Shown here: positions 37,299 to 50,100 of the stretch, in pieces
Numbering within the stretch: the first letter of the stretch is position 1
Layout: every line of letters begins with the position of its first letter
The notes under the pieces: generated by a model
What the model was told of the DNA's origin: nothing
The model's database searches: none
The model's input: the letters and a program-made list of their open reading frames with translations, nothing else
From: Casuarina equisetifolia
Taxonomy: Eukaryota; Streptophyta; Magnoliopsida; Fagales; Casuarinaceae
DNA length: 64,000 nt
Direction of reading: 5' to 3'
NCBI GenBank assembly: GCA_028551475.1
Contig: CM052356.1
Span: 13,853,884-13,917,883, forward strand
Translations under genes and position numbers: made by a program

Positions 37299-40200
37299 AT
37301 GGCTTTCTTGAGGATTTTCCTTCTTTTTTCTCTACTTTCCGTCGCTCTTTCTGACGAACCTTTCAATTCCCACGCTCTTCCGAGGCCTTTGATCCTTGAA
37401 TACCCCGAGAACGTCCAGAACCAGTTCAAGGAATTCAATGACGAACTTAGATTACACTGTACCAGTTGGCGATTCGCAGCTGAGACCAACAATCTCAGCC
37501 CTTGGAAAACAATTCTGCCGGAATGTGCGGATTATGTGAAGGATTACATGATGGGCCAGGCGTATAACATTGACCTCGATAGGGTGTCGAAGGAGGCCGG
37601 AATTTACGCGAAGAGTATACAATTGAATGGAGATGGAAAGGATGTTTGGGTTTTCGATGTAGACGAGACATTGCTTTCGAATCTTCCGTATTACGTTGAA
37701 CATGGTTATGGGTATCGTTCTCTTCCTTCAAGCTTTTAATTTTAATTTTAATTTTAATTTTCTGTTATCGATTTATTTATCTCTTAATCTTCTCCTTCTA
37801 TTTCATATCCCATTGTACTGTTGCTTGCTTTTAAAATATTGGAAATGAAAAAATATATCGTTTTGGGGGAACTGGATTTTTTTACTTGTTCTTTCCCGGA
37901 ACCGGAGAACATCAACTTTAGCCTGTCTTTTTGATGCTGGTGATGAATATTGTTAAATGTTGCTTATTTGATTGGGGAAACGCATCGATAGAAGAAAAAA
38001 GTAAATAGAATATCGTTACTTAGATACGTTCTGTTTGGGGCATCTTAACACCAGAACATGTAAAAGTTCGAGCCTATGGCAGTGGAGTTTGTGTTAATTG
38101 AATTTGATGGAGATTGTCGTTGATGGGTTTATGTGCGATATAACTGAATTTGCAGCTTGGAGGTTTTTGATCCCGTGGAGTTCGATAAGTGGGTTGAGAA
38201 GGCAATGGCACCCGCTATAGAGCCCAGTTTGAAACTCTACGAAGAGATACTAGGTTTGGGATTCAAGGTTTTCTTGCTGACTGGGCGCAGTGAAAGGCAA
38301 AGAGGGGTTACTGTTGAGAATTTGAATAATGCCGGATTTCAGAATTGGCACAAGCTAATTTTGAGGTAAGTATGGGAACCTTTATTCAGCCCCAAAATAA
38401 TTGGTTGATAGAGTACACCAGCCTGCTTTCTGTGTTATATTCTCTGCTTGAGTTGTGACACTTAGCCATTTGATTTCTGTGAGCTTTTCTATATTCTTTT
38501 CACCATCAGAATTTATCATGGGTCTCCGCACCATTGCATGTGTGTCTGTTCATGGCCATGTTGAGGCAACACCTGTCAATCGGAAGCTGACAGGATTCAA
38601 GTTCTATCATTTCTAGTCGCTCTGTTTCCCCTGAAAATAATTTTTAGTTTTAGCGATTGGGATTTTAGAACTGTTTCCCCCCCTCCCCCGACTTCTGTTT
38701 CTTGGTGCATATTTTTTAGGTTAAACCATATGTATTTAAAACATAACATTAACTGAGAATAAATTATCTTTCATATCAACAGATGAGCGTGTTTCTGACT
38801 CAACTCAACAATATTTTTGCCCCATAAAAACAGAAAGAAAAAGCTAAGTTCGACTGCTAGCTTTCTAGCAGTTGATCAAGAGCAAATGTTTGAGTTCATC
38901 TGTGCCCATTTCGTCCTGACTTAACTACATGAAAACAGGCATAGGAGTGAGTATGGTACTCTTCATTTTGAGTTGCGAGTAAACTGTATTTTCTGCCTAT
39001 TTTTCCGATAGGACTGGAACAAAGTAGTCGGCTCCTCTTGTCTCTATTTTTCTTCTCATATAGGGCTCTTTTTGCTTTCACTTGTCTATTGATCAGCTCT
39101 ATTGGTTTCCTTAAATTTTCTACGAAAATGTTTCAGAAAAAATGAGAGGGAAGAATATCCAAGCTCTTAAATTATTAGACTATTTGACCCTAGAAGATGG
39201 CTCTAGCTTGCATTCCAGATTTCCTATTCTTTACTAAGCCGTTCAGTTCAAACTAGCTTCTGCCTTGAATCACTTATACAGAACTCTACAGTGTTTCTTT
39301 GACATCCTTGGCACATTTGCTTTCGTCACCAGATGATATTGGCAGTAGCCTTGATGCAAGTCTAGCTTGAATGAAGCTTACCTTACTTCCCTAAACTAGA
39401 TTCAAGTTTCTAGGGCAGTTTCAACTTCTGAATGCACTAAAAACTGGAACAAATTTCACATGTTTTCAACTGAGTATTTCCATTCCTCACATTCATACCA
39501 ACAATGCGAACATGATTTGTAGGATGTTAAACCTTTTGTAGTATGAGGTGTGGTAAGAGTTAAATTATTGATGCATCCCCATTATCTGGAGCCTCATCGC
39601 CAATAATATTGTATATTGACAGTGTTAACCATGGCTTTAAACCAATTCTTTCTGCATATGATTTCAGTCCTTTTATCCTTAGGGAAAGATTTCTCTCGTG
39701 CTAGTCATGGATTAGATATATTGTTATGTCAAGCTAGAAATGATCGAAATTGGTCAGAATCCTAATTCAGTTTGAGGAGCAGTTATTTAATGTTTGCCAC
39801 GCGAGTAGATGGACCTTTCTCACTCTAAGGCTTAAATCATACCCTATATTAGAATCTGAATCTAATATGTAATCCTTTCTAAGTTCAACCGCACCCATAC
39901 TTCTCATTCGCAAAAAGCGGCCTGTCCCGCCCCCAACTAACTTCTTCTTCTCCTCTGGAAACATAATATTAAGATCAGAATTATGCATCTTGTGAGATAA
40001 AAAAAAAAAAAGACCAGCCCCGTTGATAAGAATGGTATTCTGGCCTCTTCTCTGATAGAGTTGTTAGTCATATCCTGATGAACATTACAATCATTATTGC
40101 TAGGTTTTTCATGTGAGATCTTGATTAGTGTCTCTGTGAGTCAGGGGACCCAAATTAATGATAGTGTCCACCTATAATTTTCATGGTTTGAGGGATGAAT

Positions 40201-40457
40201 GAATGGCAAACAGGAAAAACTAGAGAACCTTTTTCTTGGTGAAGCATATATGATTAAGCATGTTCCTCCACTTGTGCAGGGCATCTCAAGACCATCCCAA
40301 ATTAGCCACAGTATACAAGTCGGAGAAGAGGAACGAGATGGTGGAAGAGGGATATAGGATTCTGGGGAATTCCGGGGACCAGTGGAGCGATTTATTGGGT
40401 TCCTCGCCATCCGGCCGTTCTTTCAAGCTTCCGAATCCAATGTACTGCATCCCCTAA
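37299..40457 (+). CDS. HAD-superfamily class B-like acid phosphatase (VSP family), secreted
   Basis: Three exons: 37299-37711, 38156-38365 and 40280-40457, giving 801 nt and 266 aa, the usual family length. Residues 1-18 (MAFLRIFLLFSLLSVALS) form a signal peptide, so the product enters the secretory route (vacuole or apoplast). HAD motif I is VFDVDETLLSN with D120 as nucleophile and D122. Motif II is LLTGR (T180). The motif III lysine lies in VYKSEKR (221-224). Motif IV is GNSGDQWSDL with D241. All catalytic residues are present, unlike Arabidopsis VSPs that lost the nucleophile Asp, so phosphomonoesterase activity is likely. It ends with the family motif LPNPMYCIP. Intron 1 opens near a (TTTTAA)n run (37735-37760), and intron 2 is 1.9 kb with nothing coding in it. 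Confidence 0.93.
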
Positions 40458-42723
40458 TGGGGGGAATCACTTAAAAAATCCTGTGTGTATGAGTACATAA
40501 CCCAGAAAAATAAAGGGTGCAAAAGCATTAAAGTTCCATACGTACTGATTCCGGTCATGGATGGAGAAAAGAGACCCAACCCTCTGTCACATCTTTTCTA
40601 GTTTTTGCTGTTCGCTTTTGCAAATTGGAGGGCATCCGTAATGAAAAAAGTCAGACAGAAGTGGACCCTCTCTAGAACCTTCAGTCCAGAACCACACGCT
40701 TTACATGTGCCGACGATGGTGGAAACAAGGGGAAATCGAAATCCCCAAAGAAGCCAACCAACCTCCGGAACCAGAAGGCTAAGTATTATCAAAATAACTT
40801 ACCGAGAGAGGCATGGAGACTCTTTGTCCAATGATTCCATTGTTGAAGAGGACCACAGTGGCTCGCTGCATCCTTGGGGCAAGTTCGCAGTAAAGGCATG
40901 GTCTGGTCCTCCAAAGGTACCTTTGTTGATTATTAACTCGTAGTACTCTGAGTGACTGGTGTTTGGTCCTTTTGTGGCGGTGGTGGCCTTGTCTGAGTTA
41001 CGGTTTCACTGCTCGTATACATAGTTTCCGTCTAGAAACCTTATTATGCTATATGCTACAAGTAGGCATGGTCTTAACATTCCTTTATTATAGCACCCCC
41101 AAAACCAAAAAACGGTTTTCAACGTGCTAATAGCATATATTCTCATTCTGGATGGTAAAATGACGTGTCACGAGACTCCCAAAATAAGACTTGGTGGGGC
41201 CCCCTCTGCCTCTGGCAATTGAACAAAACTTTGATCATCATGCCGCATGATGTGGGAGGGGGCCCCACCACCCTTTGATTTTGTTGGGCGTCGCCACTCG
41301 CTTCCACGTCCCAATCGGATTACAAAATAGGAAGATCCGATGAGATAGATCATCAAGAAACTTTTGGAATGAGACTATCTGCATCTTTTTGTTGGTGAAT
41401 GGATTAATATAGAACAAGTGCCGTATGATCAGACCAAATAAAGGTGGGATCTCATCAATCATGACAAAGCAAGGTTAGTTATATGGTCACTTTATTGTTG
41501 ATGAGATGTGATATCATTATCTCTTTTCTTCCTTTCATCTATACAAAGGAAGTTGGTTTGTCTTTTTTATTTTATTTTATTGGTAACATGAAATGAATCT
41601 TAAAATGAAAATATTTCGAATATGAATCTAAATGACGTAGTTACGATATATGAAAATTCTATGTTGAAAAATAAAGATTGTTTTCAAAATTATTATAAAA
41701 CAAAACCCATTTACATATACAACATAATGTCTTCAAAAAAAAAAAAAAAAGCAAACATTGAGAGTTAGCATCTTCTAATTGAAAAAAAAGAAAAGAATAA
41801 AGTGGGACTAGAAGATGTATGTGACGGTGACAAACCACCACCCTCCTTGAAAGCAGCAAGGCCAAGTGGACTTCTAAAGTGTAAAGCACTCAAGAATAAA
41901 TCAGCCATACACTTAATCTCTTCTTACGAGGGAAAAAAAATGATATTTCTTTTTAGTATTTTTTTTTACAACAAAAAGTAAATCGTTTTTGTACTGATTT
42001 TTTTTTTCAATTTTTTATGAACAAATTATGTTAATAATTATCTTTAGAATATAATACATGTAATCTTTACAAGCTGATTATAAGAAGGAAAGCCCAAATT
42101 TAGGAGGCAAGATATCACATATATAAAAAGAAAAAAATAAAAAGAAATGTATTGTTTAAGTCCACAGCTGATGTTAAGTGTAGTTAGAGAATATTTCATA
42201 TTGTTTAAAATTATTTTAGAATAAAAAATACAACATACGCTCGTTTTATTTACAAATTGATTTTAAAGAGAATATAAGTTTTACAACAAATAGAACAAAA
42301 AAAGAATATAGTGTTTAAAATTAATTTAAGCAACTTAAACATGCAGAAAAATTCAGTGTTCCTGTGGCTGCATGGTCTCTGACATGAACATACAAGCATG
42401 GGACCACGTTCGGGCGACGAAGGGCGTTGGGGTGTTACCTGGAGAGGAAGGAAATGCTCGTGTCCAAGAATCTTTAATCACGGCGAGAAAAGAAAAGAAA
42501 AGAAAAGAAAAGAAAAGAAAAGAAAGAAACAAAAAAAAAGGAAAGAAAGGGAAAGGGGAAATATAAAAAGAAGAGCAGACGCTGTAGTCAAATTAAGATA
42601 AAACATCACATGGTCGGGGTCTGTCTTACTAGATTCAGCCAGCGTATGTTTGGTCTCTTTTGTGTTTTTTGTTTTTTTGACTGCAAAATGCAGAGCCCTC
42701 TCCTTGGATCTCAAAGTCTATTG
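40458..42723. other. Intergenic region between acid phosphatase and pseudokinase
   Basis: AT-rich DNA after the acid phosphatase 3' UTR. It contains a GC-rich inverted repeat (41193-41269), A/T homopolymers, and an (AAAAG)n microsatellite near 42486-42528. An open frame at 40605-40943 has no recognisable domain and is not called. Confidence 0.5.
41193..41269. repeat. Perfect GC-rich inverted repeat with nested palindrome
   Basis: GGTGGGGCCCCCTC (41193-41206) pairs exactly with GAGGGGGCCCCACC (41256-41269). Inside the loop lies a second palindrome, CATCATGC-C-GCATGATG (41237-41253). The arms contain GTGGGGCC/GGCCCCAC, which matches the class I TCP-factor consensus (GGNCCCAC). A TGACGTGTCA element lies 30 bp to the left, at 41161. 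It stands out as a GC island in AT-rich DNA. Confidence 0.75.
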
Positions 42724-42919
42724 CTTACCTAATTCTGAAGGATCTTGGCTTTCTTCCGACTTCCATTCTGTCTTCTTCTTTCGCTAATGGCTACCTAATT
42801 CTTAAGAATCTTGGGTTTCTTCAGACTTACTTCCATTCTATCTTCTTCTTTCGCTAATGGCTACCTAATTCTTAAGAATCTTGGGTTTCTTCAGACTTCC
42901 ATTCTATCTTCTTCTTCTT
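42724..42919 (+). repeat. Three tandem ~70-bp copies upstream of the pseudokinase gene
   Basis: Copies at 42724-42783 (diverged), 42784-42853 and 42854-42919. The unit runs CTACCTAATTCTTAAGAATC, then a CTTGGGTTTCTTCAGACTT block, then TTCCATTCTATCTTCTTC. Copies 2 and 3 are nearly identical, so the last duplication is recent. Each of them contains ATG GCT ACC TAA (42787-42798, 42857-42868), a MAT-stop mini-ORF if transcribed. Confidence 0.85.
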
Positions 42920-42961
42920 GTCCAGTATTTCCAGCCATATGAAAATCTTTTTCCATCGCTA

Positions 42962-43066
42962 ATGGGCCGAATTTCCGTTCAGTCTGTCACTTTCGAATCC
43001 AGTGCCTCCTTCCCAGATCTTGATTCCTTAAGCTCTACTCTTTCTTCCCATCCTAGAATGTACTAA
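42962..43066 (+). other. Upstream ORF (34 codons) in the presumed leader of the pseudokinase
   Basis: An ATG at 42962 opens a 34-residue frame (MGRISVQSVTFESSASF ...) that stops 61 bp before the main ATG at 43128. It would be a uORF if transcription starts upstream of it. No conservation can be judged here. Confidence 0.35.
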
Positions 43067-43127
43067 TACAATTGTCTCACCCTGTTTTCTCACCACTCTC
43101 ACACTAAAGAATCCAAGTCTTGTTAGA

Positions 43128-45161
43128 ATGGGGGGAATCCACGGCCTAGAGCTAGTTCTTGGACCAGCTTCAGCAATTTTACTGCTAGTTCTCGTGCTTT
43201 TCATCCTTTTCTACCGCAAAAGGTGGACGGCTAAGAATGATCGGGAAGATATGGAAAACATAGGCCAGAAACGCGCAGATGAGGCATCGATGGAAGACTT
43301 GATGACTTTCCAAGGGGGTGAGGACCTGACAATCTGTGACATACTGGATGCTCCAGGGGAAGTCACAGGGAAGTCCGATTATGGCACTCTCTATAAGGCC
43401 TTGATGCCGCGGAGCGGCAAGTTGAGGATCCTGAGGTTTCTGCGGCCAGTGTGCAGTGCAAGAGCAAAGGAATTTGCGGAAGCGATTCGGTTGCTGGGGA
43501 GCATAAGGCACCCGAACTTGGTGCCTCTTGTGGGATTCTACGCAGGGCCACGGGGTGAGAAACTTATTGTTCATCCGTTTTACAGGCGAGGCAATCTGGC
43601 AGAATTCATTCGAGGTAATCTACCTGCATAGCTTGCGATGCTCTAGCTTAAAGCTGGAGGTCTTGAGTATTTCTTTTCCGTGGACGCTAGTTTCTCTGCT
43701 TGCTCATATAAAAACAGAGTCATTTACTTTTGCTTCTTTAACGAGCTTAGATTGAATTTCTTAGTATTGCTACTACTGCTTCACTCTTTATAGAGTGATC
43801 ATCATTGGGTTTGGATTTGATTTCGATTCTGAGCAATCCAGCTTATCAAAAATGAAAAGGAATAACTTGCTTGGCTTCAAATCAGAATCCAGCTTATACT
43901 TTTCACATGTTTCTTCAATTCTCAGCCTCTACGATTCCCCTGATTTTAACCTCTTTAACTTTAATATCTCGGATTCGCTTTTTATTGGGATCTTGTTCCT
44001 TCAGGAACCTAAGAAATGATGACAGTAGACCATCTTCCCGACTGCAAAATCGGGAAGGATTATTCAGGCTGTTCACATATTAAAAGAACGAACTTTTTCT
44101 TTTTCTCGAATTTTTGACCATTTCTATTTCCTTTTGATCCATTCACATATTGATAAAAAAATATTGGAGGAAAAAGCGTAGGTAATGTCGGTGTTCTTCT
44201 TTTGGACGGTGGCGGTGCCGGGGGCGGCCGCCGGTTTGGTGGGTGGGGTTTCTGGTCTGTTGATTACTGCACCCTTACTGCATTCAGAAGGAATTATTTT
44301 TTTGTCTGCTTAAACAATGCACGTTTTACGAGCAACTAGATTTGGAGTCTTTCCTGCATTGTTTATCCGTCGGCAACAACCTTTTATCAGTTTCTCTCTC
44401 ATATTTTTTCTCCCCACCCTTGGAAAGAGTTGATTGTAATGCTGGTTTCTTCTTGTTTTTACAGATTCAGCTTTTCACAGTCCATTGTCTCGTGATTGGA
44501 CGAGGTCTTTGTCTTACATGAACAATCTCTGGCATTTTAAAAAATTGTTTATCTCTTTGTGTTGGCAGATGGCCATGGCGAGTCTCACAAATGGGCAAAT
44601 GTTTATAGCATCGCAGTTGGCGTAGCCAAGGGATTGGAACACCTCCATGCAGGAATGCACAGACCAGTAATCCATGGAAACCTCAAGTCCAAGAACATAC
44701 TTCTGGATCGAAATTACGAAGCATGCGTCTCTGATTTCGGCCTTCATCTTCTGTTAAACGCTAATGCTGGCCAAGAGATGCTTGAAGCTTCAGCAGCTGA
44801 GGGGTATAGAGCTCCCGAGCTGATCAAAATGAGGGATGCAAGTGAAGAAACCGATATATACAGCTTTGGGGTAATCCTACTGGAACTACTTTCAGGAAAA
44901 GAACCAATCAATCAGAACCCAACTCCTGACGAGGATTTTTATCTCCCTGACTTCATGAGAAATGCGGTGCTTGGACATAGGATTGGGGACATATTTCATC
45001 CAGACTTACTTCTCAGCAACAGGAATGATGATCGGTTCCAGGTTACCGAAGAGTGCATTCTCAAATTCTTTCAGCTTGCGATGTCTTGTTGTTCCCCCTC
45101 GCCTTCTCTGAGGCCCAATATTAAGCAAGTCCTCTGGAAGCTCGAAGATATTGGAAAATAG
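43128..45161 (+). CDS. TMKL1-like membrane-anchored pseudokinase without LRRs
   Basis: Two exons: 43128-43614 and 44569-45161, giving 1080 nt and 359 aa. There is no LRR ectodomain. Residues 9-29 form a transmembrane segment followed by YRKRW, and then the cytoplasmic kinase-like domain. The lead-in GGEDLTICDILDAPGEV and the region around SKNILLDRNYE are typical of the TMKL1-like RLK branch. The Gly loop is degenerate (GKSDYG). The ATP-binding Lys is not in its usual place (LRILRFLRP). The catalytic HRD is HGN (198-200), so the general base is Asn. DFG (218-220) and APE (244-246) are kept. The protein is therefore probably a signalling scaffold or pseudokinase. The 954-bp intron holds no gene. 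Confidence 0.88.
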
Positions 45162-46524
45162 TAACTGGGGATTCTGCAGAAAAATCAAACTCGGTGCTCA
45201 TGTTGGGTTTGTGTGGCAGTTGATTTAGGGATTCATCTTGAAAGGTTAGTTCTCCGAGAACAACAAGAGCAACACGATTGGTAATGATGACGATGACGAC
45301 GTCAACGTAGATATCGGCAAAGTATAGATAGAAAGGCCAAAGCGAAATGGAGGAAGAAATTTTGGCAATCAAGCTGGGAATGTAGGGTTACTGATGGTGA
45401 CGTTTACGGAGAAGGAGGTGCACTTTCTGGCCACCCAATAAGGAATGTAGAATGGTGATTATGTTCGTCAGATTTCAGAGTTCTTTTATTGCCAAAAATC
45501 AGCAGCTGGGATCCTGTACGACCCCAGATTTGATGTCACGGAAGGACATAAATTTTTGTGACAGTATAAATTACCCAAAAAAAAAAAAAAATACAGAAAC
45601 CAATCTCATTAACTTTGAAATACTAATTGGTTTTTCATTTTCTTGTCCGTATAAAACTTTGGAACTCTTGAATGAATGTCAAAGTTCTAACATACCAAAT
45701 AGGTTTCTTCCAGAGCTAAACTTGCAGTTTTATACATCCTGTTACTTGCTTAAAATATATTGCTAGGAGTTTGTCCTTATCGATGATACCCAGAGTTTTT
45801 TTTATGTGGAAAATAAATAATATATATATATATATATATATAGATGGAGAAATGAAAGCGTGTAGCTGGCTGGCACGGTAGACGGTGGTTGTGAATTGGA
45901 CTTCGTCAATGGAGATGTAAATATGTGGTTGAAGTGGGAGGGGGGATTATGGTAGCCTCATAATGACCACAACAACTGCTTAATCAAAGAGATTTTATTA
46001 CTTTGGTCCTTGCCCTGTGCTTGCTTTGCCTTCTCCAACACTGGGCCATCGGACCAATTAAAGCATAAGCGCATAGTCTGTCCAGCACCAGCTTGGCACC
46101 AGGCACGTTATCCGGGTTCCAGAGGACCACTAATCCAGCCGCTTTCACCATTGCTTCTCCACTTGAGTTTGGTTGATGAGCCATCTAATAATGGACTGGA
46201 AGTTTGGTTGATGAACTGGTTCCGTTTTCAGGCATGCGGTTTCCAGGCTCAAATCATGGACTGTCATATTGATAGCGATAAGCATATCAGGAAACCGATT
46301 TTCGTATGCAACCACATGTTTCCCTACTTGATTGACCTTCCGTGATCAAAGCCACCAATGTGTAGATCGTTAAAAGAGAAAGAAAACCATAGAAAAAATT
46401 GTTTTAGCCATTGGAAAAAAGTTTTTCATCTCATCATAATAAAGAAGGGAAGGGACTGTAAGAAGAGAGTTCCTTGACATAGTTGATGTTGAAATTTTTG
46501 TCTTTAGAATGACACATTACAGAA

Positions 46525-46665
46525 TATTCTCAAATTATGTTGAACCATATTTACGTATGAGAACTATTCAGACATATCACTATCTCCTCAAATTATGCAT
46601 CATATTGACATATGAAAGCTATTCAGACACATCACCATATTCTCAAATTATGTTAAACCATGTTT
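46525..46665 (+). repeat. Diverged ~54-bp tandem repeat
   Basis: A unit with ATATGAAAGCTATTCAGACA and CATCACCATATTCTCAAATT recurs about every 54 bp, as TATTCAGACA(T/C)ATCAC near 46565 and 46619. TTCTCAAATTATGTT(G/A)AACCAT flanks it on both sides. Confidence 0.65.
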
Positions 46666-46756
46666 CTTTACACTTGCATCCTTTACATCCGAAATGATAC
46701 TCTAAAAAATGAGTTGTGACACACAGAAACAACATATGAAACACTAACAGCTAGGC

Positions 46757-46925
46757 TTTTATTTTTTATTTTTTATTTTTTATTTTTTATTTTTTATTTT
46801 TATTTTTATTTATTTTTTTATTTTTTTATTTTATTTTTATTATTTTTTATTATTTTATTATTATTTTCTTTATTTTCTTTATTTTATTATTTTCTTATTT
46901 TCTTATTTTCTCTTATTTTCCTTCC
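46757..46925 (+). repeat. Long degenerate (TTTTTATT)n array
   Basis: About 170 bp made almost only of TTTTTATT-type units, drifting to TTATTTTC at the right end, just beyond the 3' side of the U-box gene. It could serve as a 3'-end or matrix-attachment-like AT tract; no function is shown. Confidence 0.8.
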
Positions 46926-47107
46926 TTCTAACTCTATATACATAGTGAGGATTATTCGTTCGGGGTCTCCTCAGAGAAACAATTCTGTTAGTGTCATCCT
47001 AAACTATTATAAAGCGAGGCAGATATAATCAGTCCTGGGCTCCAGGCCCTCTAATCCTGGAAGGAAGTCTGCATCTTATTATCAATTGTCAGCACTATTC
47101 TGAAAAA

Positions 47108-50100
47108 TCAATAGAGAACAGTTTGGTTCCTGGACTTCCACTCCATAATTGCAGAAAGAAGATTGTAATTTGGTATTAGATTCTTATCATGCAATGGCAT
47201 ATTCGTCATTGGCGATTTATTGTTCTCTTCAAGCCATAGCTCTATTGCTCTACGGTCATAAGTGTAACCATCTGCGGCGACGCAAGGATCATCCATCACA
47301 TCCTATAAGAGAGAGAAAAAAAAAAAGAAAAAGAAAAAAAGAAAAGGAAAACAGAAAAAGAAACCAGTGGTACATCATTTCCAAGGGACTTTTCATGAAG
47401 ATGGGAAAAATGGAAGATAACCAAATCTATACACTGGTCTACTGGATATCCAATTAAGAGGTTGTACGGTCACTGCAAGCATGCATCCTTTGAACCATTT
47501 CCCTTTTTTTTTTTTTTTCTTTAAAAATAAAAAAAAAAAAAATAAAAAAAAATCAACGAAGTTGATTCCAGATTTAGCACCAGAAAAGGTGAAAAGCAGT
47601 TTGCATAAATGGCTAGCCTTTAGTTCACCAAAGCACCCCAAAAACAGTAAGAGTAACCATTTCCAGTGGAAGTAGCCATACCTTAAGAATTGGGCAGATG
47701 AAATGATTAGGAGGTGAGGCTTGAAGTCTGGAAGCCGAATCTCGAGCCCTATCACCAACATTTTTCAATCTCTCTAGTTTAGGAAGTACTTCATCGTCCA
47801 AGTCAGGCCTGTCTCTACGTCGAAGCTCTGCACAGCTGAGTCCCAGTCCAGCTAATTCCTTTGTCTCCTCAATTGGCCAATTCCCAGCCTCTTTATCCAA
47901 AATATCTGATAAGTGACCATCACTTAAAGCAGTTTCTACTGCGTGCGCCAGTGCTATTGCTGGTTTTGCAGTCAGCAACTGCAAAATTACCATCCCAAAA
48001 GCATAAACATCAGACTTTGGAGAGACTATTCCAGTCCTTTGATACTCGGGATCTATGTAACATAGTGTCCCAACAGGTCCTGTGTCCTTGAATGCGGTGG
48101 ACATAGAAGAAGGATCTGAATGAACCATCGTAGAAAGACCAACATCACCAATCTTGCTTACAAGGTTGCTGTCAAGTAAAATGTTCGCTGGCTTCAGATC
48201 ACGATGAATGATTGGTTTTGGCTTTGAGTTGTGGAGAAACGACAAAGCTGATGCTACTTCCCAAGCTATTCGGTACCTCTCAAACCAAGGGATAGGGGGT
48301 GTACCATCTTTCCTGAGCAACCTGTCCTCCAGGCTACCATTCTCCATGTACTCGAAGACTAGGCAACTGTGATCTACACATGCTCCAAGAAGGAGAAGCA
48401 AATGGGGATGGCGAATTTTGCTCAAGATTGTAAGCTGAAGAGCAACAGAAAATAGAGGCTAGTAGTAAGTCAATATTCCAACAGGGATAACCTTAGTTCC
48501 CCACTGCTTTCCTATCTTTTTCCCTTTATTTGTCCTAATGGAATAATGACACGTCCTAAGGTTTGAAGAATTGCACAAATTATTCTACTGGAAGAAAAGA
48601 CCTCAGTTTCTGATTTGCCTTTTACTTTTTATTTTTGTGTATTGAGTGAACAGTGGTAGTTCATCCTGTAAACTGGAAAAAATTGGATTGCTGCAATCTG
48701 GAAGGGTTAATCATAGGTTCAAAATGGCAGACTTGATAAAATTAAATTTATGTACAAGGATTAATCTATATTCATCTGATCAGTGATACATTGATACAAA
48801 ATGGCTGACTTACCTACAGGAACATGGACGAGGCAAATTTTTCCCTTTAAAAAGCTCAGAAGAGCATTTGATAATGGTAAGAGCACATAGAAAGAATTGT
48901 TATTAACAAACAATATAATTTGTGCTTTCGTATGTATTTTAGACATATTAACATAAATCAATGAACTGCATGGATTATGCGTATATATACGTGTAGTTTT
49001 TATTTTACCTCTTGCTGGAATTGCTTAGTTTTGTGACCCTCTTCAGAGTGAAGAACTTTAACAGCTGCAGTTGTTTGATGCAAACTGCACTTATAAACTG
49101 ATCCATAGGCTCCCATCCCTATTTTAAGATCTTCACAAAAAGATGAGGTGGCAGACACGACCTCATCCCATGTGAACTTCCAATATTGCTGCACTGTATC
49201 CACAAGAGCATTTTCAAGCTTTTCCTTCTCTCTAGCGTCACGATCCGCCTTCATCTCTGCCTCTTGTCGTTGAGAAATTTCTCTTTCAGTACATTCTCTT
49301 GCATGTTCTGCTTCTCTTTTTGCAGCTTCATACCTCTCCTTCTCTTGTCTTGCCAATTCGTTGGCTCTCTCCTCTTTGACATTCATCTCCTTGAGCTTCG
49401 TTGCCTCCTTCAAGTGGCGTTTACTAAGATTGTCGAGCTGAACAAAGCAATAACAGAGTCCAATTACTCATCTGGGAAGGCCGACAGAGAGTTGCAGAAA
49501 TTTGAAGAAATTGGATAACCAGTACAGAAGGTAATAAAAAGTACCCAGCGGACAGACAAGTTCAATCCTTAACAATGTACCAGAAAATAGAGTATCTGTG
49601 TTAGCCAATTAATCTTCAGAAGAAGCAGGCACAACAGGTATAATTAGTAAGATGGTTGAAGTAGAAGTAATGCAAGCAAAAGAATTGGGAAAAATTAATC
49701 ATATGCGTACTGGAACTTACACCATTTGATCCCTTTCGTTACCTAAAATACTGTAGTGGAAAATTACAACCTTTTTCTACTATATTCAGGCATCAATGAG
49801 GGTACTCTTTCTTTTCTTTGTTGTTGTTATTGTTCTTCCTTTTCTCTTTCTTTTTTTTTTTTTTGTTGGGTGGAGAAAAGAAAACTTTGGAAGTCAGACT
49901 GCGGCATGGTGTACCTTCGTGTAAATGATAGATGGGCAGAGCTGATACATTTATATAAGAAATCTTTCTATAGTTAACAATCATATTGACTCATTGAATC
50001 CTCTCTAACCAAGATCTACCAACAATTACCAAACTAACAGCTATAATTTGCTCTATATGGAACGGGTTGATTTCATACTTTCTGTTATATTTACTTTCAG

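Larger units (their letters stand above)
45162..47107. other. Intergenic region between convergent pseudokinase and U-box genes
   Basis: The 3' ends of two convergent genes flank 1.9 kb of mostly AT-rich DNA, with (TA)n at about 45822-45842 and the two repeats listed separately. Short open frames here (for example 46010-46345) show no domain. Confidence 0.5.

Noticed and set aside
40605-40943. 112-codon plus-strand open frame after the acid phosphatase
   Set aside because: No recognisable domain. It ends in a donor-like CAAAG|GTACCT but no joining exon was found. Chance open frame or UTR is more likely.
43185-43574. Minus-strand 129-codon frame opposite the pseudokinase
   Set aside because: Antisense shadow of exon 1, which has the transmembrane segment and kinase-like motifs in the right order.
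46010-46345. 111-codon open frame in the spacer before the U-box gene
   Set aside because: Composition and sequence show no domain or homologue I know, and there is no promoter or exon context.
49186-49518. Plus-strand 110-codon frame at 49.2-49.5 kb
   Set aside because: It is the antisense shadow of the charged coiled-coil exon of the U-box gene.
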